DNA of 10,241 nt from assembly GCA_947040475.1 (NCBI GenBank), contig CAMRBT010000041.1:1-10241 (forward strand), given 5' to 3'. The position numbers and the translations under genes are program-made. Origin of the DNA: an uncultured Brevinema sp. (lineage in GTDB: Bacteria > Spirochaetota > Brevinematia > Brevinematales > Brevinemataceae). A model generated the notes under the pieces. That model ran no database searches. It saw only the letters and a program-made list of their open reading frames with translations, and was not told the DNA's origin. This document shows, piece after piece, positions 1-6,117 of this stretch (position 1 is its first letter; every line of letters begins with the position of its first letter).

Positions 1-824
1 GCAAGACTACTTTGTGCGTCGTACATTTGTAGGAATATTTGGATACAAGAAGCAAAAATTAATCCTAAAATAAAATAAAAAGTAGCACCGGCTTTGTGTT
101 CTAGTAATTTTGCCATGAGTAATGTTGCGAGTACGATACCAACAGCCACACCAACTCCAATAATGGCGATAGGTAGTAGGGAGCGTTCAGAGATGTAATT
201 GAGGATAGGGCCGTATTCTCCAAGGGCGACTAACAATGCAGAGCCTGAGATACCGGGAATGACCATTGTAAAGGCAGCTAAGACACCAACGATAAAGAGC
301 CAAAACATTCTATGGGTAGGAAGGGCGATGATTTTGAAAAGTCCGAAATCTTTGATGAGCTGAGATTGTTCAGAAATAATACTTGCTGGTTCTCTTAAAG
401 ATGCCACGGCAAATAAAGAGGCAATACCCAAAAATACGAGCCACAAACGAGGAAGAGAAAATTTGGTGTCTGTTTGTATTTTGAATAATACAGGAACAGA
501 TCCTAAAATCAATCCTAAAAAGAATCCAAAAGTAGGTGTATAAGAAAAGGGGAGGGGGCTACCTTCAGGAAGATCTATCCCTAACAAAAAGGAAATAAGC
601 TTAGCAAAAGCTAAAAATCCTATGATAATTCCTAGTCCTAAATTAGCTAAAAATAATAAATATTCTTTTCTGTTTTCTGGTTTGATTAAAAAATAACCAA
701 TAGCTTCTGTTAATTTTTGATAAATCCCCAGAACAAATGCCATTGTTCCCCCAGAAACACCTGGGATAATGTTGGAAATACCAATAAGCATTCCTTTGAG
801 TGTCGTGCTAATAAATTCTTTCAT
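1..824 (-). CDS. DUF368 / PopT-type undecaprenyl phosphate translocase, 3'-truncated by window edge
   Basis: The frame opens with ATG at 824-822 and stays open to the left edge, giving 274 residues with no stop, so the C-terminus lies outside the window. A Shine-Dalgarno AAAGGA lies 6 nt upstream of the ATG. The protein is strongly hydrophobic, with many membrane segments. It carries two copies of the glycine-rich motif typical of DUF368: IIPGVSGGTMAFVLGIY near residues 19-35 and VIPGISGSALLVALGEYG near residues 188-205. Known of the family: DUF368 (PopT) proteins recycle undecaprenyl phosphate across the inner membrane for cell-wall and surface-glycan synthesis. Family members are usually about 270-310 residues, so little is missing. 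The gene follows dus by 21 nt with no promoter or terminator between, so I infer it is the fourth gene of the tsaD operon. The family call is secure; the exact transport substrate is inferred from homologues. Confidence 0.88.
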   Translation of the reverse strand, partial: MKEFISTTLKGMLIGISNIIPGVSGGTMAFVLGIYQKLTEAIGYFLIKPENRKEYLLFLANLGLGIIIGFLAFAKLISFLLGIDLPEGSPLPFSYTPTFGFFLGLILGSVPVLFKIQTDTKFSLPRLWLVFLGIASLFAVASLREPASIISEQSQLIKDFGLFKIIALPTHRMFWLFIVGVLAAFTMVIPGISGSALLVALGEYGPILNYISERSLLPIAIIGVGVAVGIVLATLLMAKLLEHKAGATFYFILGLIFASCIQIFLQMYDAQSSL

Positions 825-845
825 TTTTTGTCCTTTTCTCTCTTT

Positions 846-1817
846 TTATAGGTCTTCATAAAGTTTTATGGCTTGATAAACATCTTCTAAAGAAATACAT
901 TTTGCAAGGGCTGATCTAATCGTAGATACCCCTTCAAAGCCTGATAGTAAACTCATCAATGCCCCTCGTAGAGGTTGGATATCTTTGTAGCCAGTAATCT
1001 CGAACCAAGATTCCGCATAGCTTTTTAATAAATCAAGAAGTTCTTGGGGGTTAGGAGTTTTGTAAGATCCTGTTTCACAATAATCGATGATTTGTTGGAA
1101 TAGATAAGGTTTTGCAATAGCACCACGTCCTATCATTAAGCCATCAACATGATAATTTTGGAATACAGATAAGGCTTCTTCAGGTGTTTTGATGTCGCCA
1201 TTGGCGATTAGTTTTTTTGAAGTGAGGGCTCTTGCTCTTTGAAAGTAATCCCAATGAGCAGTACCATGCTTGAATTTATCACTAGTCAATCGACAATGAA
1301 GCATGATTACATCAACGTCAGAGCCGTCTAAGGCGGTAATAATATTATCTAGATTGTCATAAGTAAATCCACAACGGATTTTGGCTTCAACACTGACACC
1401 ACTGGATTTAACAGCATTAACAATATCTACAATTTTATGAGGTTCTTCTAAAAGACGAGATCCAGCTCCATTTCTTAAGACTTTAGGAGCAGGGCAACCA
1501 AAATTGATATTGATAGATTTTACACCAAAAGTATCCTGAATAATTTTTGAGGCTTTGTAAAAATCTTCTGGGGAATCTTTGCCGAATAGTTGTATAGAAG
1601 TTTGTTCAGGAGCATCGGAAATATCTGCATAGCGTAAGGTTTTTTGGGATTCTCTAATCACCCCGTCGACACTGACCATTTCGGTGACACAATATCCTAC
1701 GCCAAATTTTCTATTCATGATACGCATAGGTTTATGACTGTAGCCTGCGAGAGGTGCTAGTATGAGATTGTTTTTAGTTGTAATCTTACCAAACTGTAAG
1801 GGTTTGATAAAGGACAT
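846..1817 (-). CDS. dusB: tRNA-dihydrouridine synthase, DusB-like
   Basis: FMN/NADPH-dependent enzyme that reduces uridines to dihydrouridine in tRNA D-loops; cytoplasmic. At 323 residues it has the usual DusB/NifR3 length. The TIM-barrel landmarks come in order: LAPLAGYSHKPMR near 20-32, TEMVSVDG at 45-52, QLFG at 76-79, the catalytic motif NFGCPAPKV at 105-113 with Cys108 as the expected general acid, KIRCGF at 146-151, IANGDI at 204-209 and the FMN-phosphate motif GLMIGRGA at 226-233. One oddity is LHCRL (173-177) where relatives usually have HGRT. The ATG start (1817-1815) shares one base with the preceding stop (TAATG), which indicates translational coupling to the PseG-methyltransferase gene. 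Dus family membership is very likely; the DusB subtype is inferred from length and motifs. Confidence 0.92.
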   Translation of the reverse strand: MSFIKPLQFGKITTKNNLILAPLAGYSHKPMRIMNRKFGVGYCVTEMVSVDGVIRESQKTLRYADISDAPEQTSIQLFGKDSPEDFYKASKIIQDTFGVKSININFGCPAPKVLRNGAGSRLLEEPHKIVDIVNAVKSSGVSVEAKIRCGFTYDNLDNIITALDGSDVDVIMLHCRLTSDKFKHGTAHWDYFQRARALTSKKLIANGDIKTPEEALSVFQNYHVDGLMIGRGAIAKPYLFQQIIDYCETGSYKTPNPQELLDLLKSYAESWFEITGYKDIQPLRGALMSLLSGFEGVSTIRSALAKCISLEDVYQAIKLYEDL

Positions 1818-3472
1818 TAAGAATCTATCCTCTTAATACAATAAAACTCTAAAAATTCTTCTTGGTTTTCGTTAGTGTATTTATGGACTTGAGCTACAAT
1901 AAACCCAGCTCTTTCAGCAAGAAGTTCTCCACCCTTTTCTGTAATACGAAAATATCCTGTATTAAGAGATCTTTTGGTATCAACGATAGGCACACGAAAA
2001 GCTAACAAGCCTCCAATAGGAATTAAGGTAGATAATTTTTGTATATAAGCAAGAGGATTTTCTAAAAGTTCTAGTTTTTTCCAAGCAGTAATAACTTTAT
2101 GTACAGGACCTTGCTCGTATATTTTGTCCATGGAATCAATAATTTTAAGATTGTGATTATCCAAAGCTACTCTGCGAGCGAAACTAGATAATTCAACTCC
2201 ATGAGCTGAAAATCCATTATGTGAAGCCTCTTGAACAAAAATGCCATGTTCTGCACCCAAATCGATTAATCGATAGGTTGTATGATGGTTAGGGATAGGA
2301 AGTATTTTTTTTATAATTTTAATTCTTCTTTGACTATCTTCTTTTAAATTTAAGACACCTTGTTTGTAACTTTGTTGACTTTGCTCAGAATTATCTGCAA
2401 TAAGAGCATCTCCATTAGTTTGAACTTCTATTGAGTTAATACTATAAGTATAAGAGCTATTACAAGTAACACAAGAAAATAGGTTTTGCTCTGTAGTTCT
2501 TAAAAAAGATCTTTTGTTTGAAGAGCCACAAAGAGGACAAGAAGCAGGACGGCCTGCTATCGTATCACTAAGTGTTAAGAACCATTCTTGAAAATTAAAA
2601 TTATCAGGTAGATTTAATTTTCCACTAGTAGATTTTTCTATTGCTTTTTTGATATTTTTTGGGGTTAAAAAGATAGATCCCAACAAGCTGTTTATTTGAG
2701 GAGAACTAGAAATATCTTGATATTGGCTATAATTATGAGCAATAGCAATCACATGTTTTTTAGCAGCCAAACCTTCTAATAATGTTGAGCCTGGTCCACA
2801 AAAAATAAGATCATTTTCTTGAATATAAGGAAATAAATCAGATACATCTTGAATAACTTTGACATTAGCTTGATCTTCTATTTTATAATGACTAAGAGGT
2901 CCTGCTATGACAGTAATTTGATAGGGAGTATCTTTTAATGCTTTAACTAATCGCTCAGCATTATTATGAGGATCGCTCCCCCCTAAACTAATAAGAATAT
3001 TAGAGATAGAGTTTTTGTCAGATTGAGGTAAAAAGAATTTTCGATTGATAGGAGTTTGATAAATCTCTGTAAAATTAGCATGTTTTGTTTTTTTTGTTGG
3101 GAGAGGAGCGATATAAATTTCTGAACAAACTCCTAAATTATGATTGTCTAAAGAAATCATAGGGATAGTACAAGTGATAAGGGTATTAAAGAGAGTATCA
3201 TTAAGATGTACGCAATCATTAACAATTAAATCAAAATCAAATTCTTTTAGTATATCAGAAATCGTCACTTTATCATTAGGAGCAGAAATTTGATGATTTT
3301 TATCTAGCAATAAAGGTCTAAGAGACGATGGATCTTTTAAATCGGTAATCACCCAAATAAATGATTTGGAGTAAAATTCTGAAATTTGTAAAGCTCGTTT
3401 TAGATGGCCTATTCCAAATTTTTTACCAGCTTGCACAATAAATAGTACAGTGAGATCTTTTTTTTGTATCAT
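1817..3472 (-). CDS. Fusion protein: PseG/SpsG-like nucleotide-sugar domain, zinc ribbon, and SAM-dependent methyltransferase
   Basis: A 551-residue protein with three visible parts. Residues 1-305 look like the GT-B fold PseG/SpsG family: GIGHLKRAL near 20-28 (the family's G-x-GH-x2-R site), ISLGGSDPHN at 161-170, and CGPGSTLLEGLAAKKHVIAI near 225-244 followed by an N-x-x-Q. PseG hydrolyses a UDP-linked sugar in pseudaminic acid synthesis. Residues 312-337 form a four-cysteine ribbon (CPLC...CVTC). Residues 395-550 resemble a class I methyltransferase, with LIDLGAEHGIF at 402-412 as SAM motif I, an acidic GVELS at 425-429, and ELLENPLAYI near 468-477, like the LEHL-x-DP segment of Methyltransf_23 proteins. 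Motif I lacks the usual second glycine pattern, so activity is uncertain. The ATG overlaps the tsaD stop by 4 nt (ATGA) and the stop overlaps the dus start. Inference: it makes or methylates a surface or flagellar sugar. The sugar is unknown, and no other pseudaminate genes are in the window. Confidence 0.75.
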   Translation of the reverse strand: MIQKKDLTVLFIVQAGKKFGIGHLKRALQISEFYSKSFIWVITDLKDPSSLRPLLLDKNHQISAPNDKVTISDILKEFDFDLIVNDCVHLNDTLFNTLITCTIPMISLDNHNLGVCSEIYIAPLPTKKTKHANFTEIYQTPINRKFFLPQSDKNSISNILISLGGSDPHNNAERLVKALKDTPYQITVIAGPLSHYKIEDQANVKVIQDVSDLFPYIQENDLIFCGPGSTLLEGLAAKKHVIAIAHNYSQYQDISSSPQINSLLGSIFLTPKNIKKAIEKSTSGKLNLPDNFNFQEWFLTLSDTIAGRPASCPLCGSSNKRSFLRTTEQNLFSCVTCNSSYTYSINSIEVQTNGDALIADNSEQSQQSYKQGVLNLKEDSQRRIKIIKKILPIPNHHTTYRLIDLGAEHGIFVQEASHNGFSAHGVELSSFARRVALDNHNLKIIDSMDKIYEQGPVHKVITAWKKLELLENPLAYIQKLSTLIPIGGLLAFRVPIVDTKRSLNTGYFRITEKGGELLAERAGFIVAQVHKYTNENQEEFLEFYCIKRIDS

Positions 3473-4476
3473 AGTCTTTTTCCTTTTGAAATAAGAGGGT
3501 ATCTAGCATAGCTATCCCAAGATTTTTGTTTGTAAGAATTATTTTGGTAATCGATATAAGCTCGACCAGCAACCATGGCAGCATTATCACCACAAAGGGC
3601 TAAAGGGGTGTGGAATATTTGGTAACCAGAAGCGATGAGTTTGTCAAGCTCTGCTCGGAGACGTATATTAGCTGCCACTCCTCCAACGGTAATAATCGTT
3701 TTAATTTTTGTGTCCTGAAGGACGTTTTTCAATTTTTTGAGTAGACTCATCACCGCAGCCTTTTGGAAACTTGCACAAATATCGGCAACAGGGTAGGGAG
3801 GATCAAGCTCTCGCAACTTATAATATACAGCGGTTTTTAATCCACTATAACTAAAATGATATCTATCTTTGGGATTGTCCGCCAATCCATGAGGTAATTT
3901 CCAAAAATTCTCATTACCCTTTAGGGCATTTTGTTGAATAATGGGACCACCAGGATAACCAAGATCCAGCATTTTCGCGACTTTATCGAAGGCCTCACCA
4001 ACGGCATCGTCAATAGTTGTACCTAGTATCGTTTTTTTTTCGAAGGATTCGACTAAAAATAATAAAGTATGTCCCCCAGAGCAAACTAGTGCAATGTGAG
4101 GAAAAGGAATATCATTATTTAAATGAGGGGTGTATAAATGTGCCTCAATATGGTCTACAGGAATAAAAGCTTTGTTTAAGGCATAGGATAAAGACTTGGC
4201 TGTCATTGTACCAATAACTAAAGAGCCTATCAATCCAGGACCTGTACTGGCTGCAATAGCATCAATATCCTCTAAAGAAAAGCCTGAAGTAGTTTGTTTA
4301 AATATCTCTAAAATTTTAATCAAATGATTTCTTGAGGCTATCTCAGGGACAACACCTGAGAAGGGTTTGTGTAATTCTATTTGAGAATAAATTTGATGAG
4401 CAAGAATATTTTTGCCGTCTTCAACGATTGCTAGAGAACACTCATCACAAGAACTCTCTATACCTAGAATAATCAT
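3469..4476 (-). CDS. tsaD: tRNA N6-adenosine threonylcarbamoyltransferase TsaD
   Basis: Transfers threonylcarbamoyl from TC-AMP to A37 of ANN-decoding tRNAs (t6A), working in the cytoplasm with TsaB and TsaE, which are not in this window. With the chosen start it has 335 residues, the usual family length. Landmarks, numbered from that start: ILGIESSCDE near 3-12, GVVPEIASRNH at 41-51, the metal-binding HIEAH at 109-113, SGGHT at 133-137, DDAVGEAFDKVAKMLDLGYPGG near 156-177, VGGVAANIRLR near 264-274 and CGDNAAMVAGRA near 295-306, whose Asp is the third metal ligand. A GTG at 4485 would add three residues, but the ribosome-binding AGGTG overlaps it and lies about 6 nt before the ATG at 4476, so I chose the ATG. 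It is the first gene of a four-gene operon with a promoter just upstream. Small deviations are DE-C for DE-T and H-x-EA-H for H-x-EG-H. Confidence 0.96.
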   Translation of the reverse strand: MIILGIESSCDECSLAIVEDGKNILAHQIYSQIELHKPFSGVVPEIASRNHLIKILEIFKQTTSGFSLEDIDAIAASTGPGLIGSLVIGTMTAKSLSYALNKAFIPVDHIEAHLYTPHLNNDIPFPHIALVCSGGHTLLFLVESFEKKTILGTTIDDAVGEAFDKVAKMLDLGYPGGPIIQQNALKGNENFWKLPHGLADNPKDRYHFSYSGLKTAVYYKLRELDPPYPVADICASFQKAAVMSLLKKLKNVLQDTKIKTIITVGGVAANIRLRAELDKLIASGYQIFHTPLALCGDNAAMVAGRAYIDYQNNSYKQKSWDSYARYPLISKGKRL

Positions 4477-4508
4477 AATACACACCTATATTGGTAAATC
4501 ATTTTATT

Positions 4509-4537
4509 ATTATAGCAAACTTATTAAAAAATTTCAA
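4509..4537 (-). promoter_or_regulatory. Sigma70-type promoter of the tsaD operon
   Basis: On the minus strand, TTGAAA (4537-4532) and TATAAT (4514-4509) are separated by exactly 17 nt. TG sits one base before the -10 box (TGCTATAAT), an extended -10. Transcription should start near 4502, giving a leader of about 25 nt before the tsaD ATG. The -35 box and part of the spacer lie inside the last codons of the upstream FliG-like gene, so the promoter is embedded in coding sequence. No terminator separates the two genes, so tsaD may also receive readthrough. Confidence 0.82.
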
Positions 4538-5846
4538 GGTGATAGTCTAATATCTTTAGAAAATATAATTTATAAATTGCGATAGAGCAATATTTTTGAG
4601 CTTGAATAATGGATCGTTCTGTTATTTTAGGAAATATAATAATTTTTTGATGATAGCTTTGATAAAGAATAGAAAGGATCCCCCCTATTTTTTCTCTGTC
4701 TTTAGAAGATAAAGTGTCCAAACACAGTAATAAATCTCTGATATCACACTCTCTTGCCAATAATTCCCAATCTCTAGTTTTTGTCATCAGTTTATTAACT
4801 AAATCTTCAAAGGGGATAGGATTGTTTTCGCATGTTAGTTGAGCAATATGCTGTAAGCATTGATTACTTTTTAGAATAGGATGAACACCAACACTCATAT
4901 CTTGTAATAATTGTTTTTGCCCTTGTAAAGAAAATCCTTTATTAATAATATTTTTATTAGAGGGTTTACTATGCTGTAAAAAACTCAATAAACTTTGGTA
5001 AGGTATTTGGTTGATAAATAAAGAAAAACGTTTAGAATTAGCTAAGCTATCAAAATAAGGAAGTTTTTTTAGGTCGAGTTTCATAAGAGCATGGATGTAA
5101 ATATTTTTTTGATAAGTCTGAAGGGTTTTATAAAAGGGTAATAAGGCAGAGGGAACATGGGAGAGCTGTTGTAAAAAGGACATTAAATTATTTTCTATAA
5201 TGTAATAAACACTAGCCAATAAATTGGGATTTTCTAAATTAGAAAGAAGATCTAGCTCCTTTTGTATTTCTTGAAAGATATTTTTTGAAAAATATAAAGC
5301 AATGTTTGGTAATTCTATTTTTTTTAAAAATAATGCAAACATTTTGGGTGTTGCGAGATTGTTTGTGATCATATAATAAAAGAGATCTTGCAGATCTTTT
5401 TGAGGTAAAGATAGCCATAATTCTTGGGATAAAAAGGAAGGCTGAAATCGATAAAGCTCTAGTTCTAAATCATAAAAATTAGTAGCTTTACAAAAATAAG
5501 TATATTCTAATTTATTAGATAAGTATACTACAAACTCAAGAGGTAAAAACAGGGAAAATTGTTGTTGTTGATTAGAGAGGGTGAAAGATTTTTTATTCGT
5601 GTTTAAGTAATCAATAGGAGTATCAGGGAGGAAGTGGACGCGTAGATCTTGTTTAGGGTGTAGTGAGGATAGGGAGTTTTGTAATTCTTTTAATAAGAGT
5701 TCTTTAGTCAATCTATCAAATGAAATCTCTAAAAGAAAGAAAGAATCATCTATATTAATACTAATAAGAGCAGAATTATTTAGAATAGAATTCTCTGAAT
5801 GTTTCAGAGAATAGGAGGGGAGCAACTTTTTAAGGATTCTAATCAT
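4524..5846 (-). CDS. Uncharacterised protein with possible diverged FliG-like C-terminal and middle domains
   Basis: A 440-residue soluble protein with no signal peptide or membrane segment; I do not recognise it with certainty. The C-terminal 100 residues follow the FliG C-domain pattern: PFEDL near 345-349, RECDIRDLLLCLDTLSSKDREKI within 365-387 (FliG proteins read R-E-V-D-x-x-D-L-x-x-A-L-K...REKI), then an I-x2-AQK segment near 414-418 followed by a hydrophobic helix, like the family's VEEAQ-x-I ending. Two upstream stretches, PKMFALFLKKIELPNIALYF (167-186) and RFSLFINQIPYQSLLSFL (273-290), resemble the FliG middle-domain helical repeat PQ-x-IA-x2-LS. The conserved Asp pair of the FliG torque region is not visible. 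FliG is the flagellar switch protein that meets MotA, and spirochaetes often carry two FliG paralogues. The ATG at 5846 is preferred over an upstream TTG (5867), because AAAGGA sits 6 nt before it and the longer form would start inside the terminator T-run. Confidence 0.5.
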   Translation of the reverse strand: MIRILKKLLPSYSLKHSENSILNNSALISINIDDSFFLLEISFDRLTKELLLKELQNSLSSLHPKQDLRVHFLPDTPIDYLNTNKKSFTLSNQQQQFSLFLPLEFVVYLSNKLEYTYFCKATNFYDLELELYRFQPSFLSQELWLSLPQKDLQDLFYYMITNNLATPKMFALFLKKIELPNIALYFSKNIFQEIQKELDLLSNLENPNLLASVYYIIENNLMSFLQQLSHVPSALLPFYKTLQTYQKNIYIHALMKLDLKKLPYFDSLANSKRFSLFINQIPYQSLLSFLQHSKPSNKNIINKGFSLQGQKQLLQDMSVGVHPILKSNQCLQHIAQLTCENNPIPFEDLVNKLMTKTRDWELLARECDIRDLLLCLDTLSSKDREKIGGILSILYQSYHQKIIIFPKITERSIIQAQKYCSIAIYKLYFLKILDYHLEIF

Positions 5847-5852
5847 AAAGTT

Positions 5853-5858
5853 TCCTTT
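5853..5858 (-). promoter_or_regulatory. Ribosome binding site that fixes the start of the FliG-like gene
   Basis: AAAGGA on the minus strand is followed by a 6-nt spacer and ATG at 5846. The site begins only 7 nt after the T-run of the tRNA terminator. It excludes the in-frame TTG at 5867, which would place the initiator in the terminator's 3' edge with no Shine-Dalgarno of its own. Confidence 0.75.
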
Positions 5859-5865
5859 ATCAATC

Positions 5866-5893
5866 AAAAAAGATCCTAAGGATAGGATCTTTT
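5866..5893 (-). terminator. Rho-independent terminator after the tRNA-Lys/tRNA-Asn unit
   Basis: A perfect 11-bp inverted repeat (arms 5893-5883 and 5878-5868, minus-strand left arm AAAAGATCCTA) closes a 4-nt loop TCCT and ends in six T at 5871-5866. It begins 4 nt after the tRNA-Asn discriminator base. The stem has four G-C pairs. A run of T also occurs on the plus strand, but no plus-strand gene needs it. Confidence 0.88.
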
Positions 5894-5896
5894 ATG

Positions 5897-5969
<73 letters not shown>

Positions 5970-5977
5970 AAAATTCT

Positions 5978-6051
5978 TGAACCGCCTGGGGTTCGAACCC
6001 AGGGCCCCGTGATTAAAAGTCACGTGCTCTACCAAACTGAGCTAGCGATCC
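5978..6051 (-). tRNA. tRNA-Lys (anticodon TTT)
   Basis: A 74-nt cloverleaf. The acceptor GGATCGC pairs with GCGGTTC, including G-U/U-G pairs, with discriminator A. T8 precedes a D arm GCTC-AGTTTGGTA-GAGC that has one extra loop base. The anticodon stem CGTGA/TCACG encloses the loop CTTTTAA with anticodon TTT. The T arm is CTGGG-TTCGAAC-CCCAG. CCA is not encoded. It reads AAA/AAG and is an expected t6A37 substrate. It is first in the tRNA unit, with a leader of about 14 nt from the predicted start. Confidence 0.97.
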
Positions 6052-6071
6052 AACACATTTAGTGTATAAAT

Positions 6072-6100
6072 ATTATACTTGATTGTGTATCATTTGTCAA
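6072..6100 (-). promoter_or_regulatory. Consensus sigma70-type promoter of the tRNA-Lys/tRNA-Asn unit
   Basis: Both boxes match consensus exactly: TTGACA (6100-6095), a 17-nt spacer and TATAAT (6077-6072) on the minus strand. Upstream are A-tracts (AAAAAAGTTTAAAAAAGTA) like an UP element, typical of strong stable-RNA promoters. The -35 box lies only 17 nt beyond the secF stop codon. Predicted start is near 6065. Confidence 0.93.
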
Positions 6101-6117
6101 TACTTTTTTAAACTTTT

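Noticed and set aside
4477..4485. Longer start (GTG at 4485) for TsaD
   Set aside because: The Shine-Dalgarno bases overlap this GTG; the ATG at 4476 matches the usual TsaD N-terminus.
5847..5867. Longer start (TTG at 5867) for the FliG-like protein
   Set aside because: It would start in the terminator T-run with no ribosome site, while the ATG at 5846 has AAAGGA at ideal spacing.
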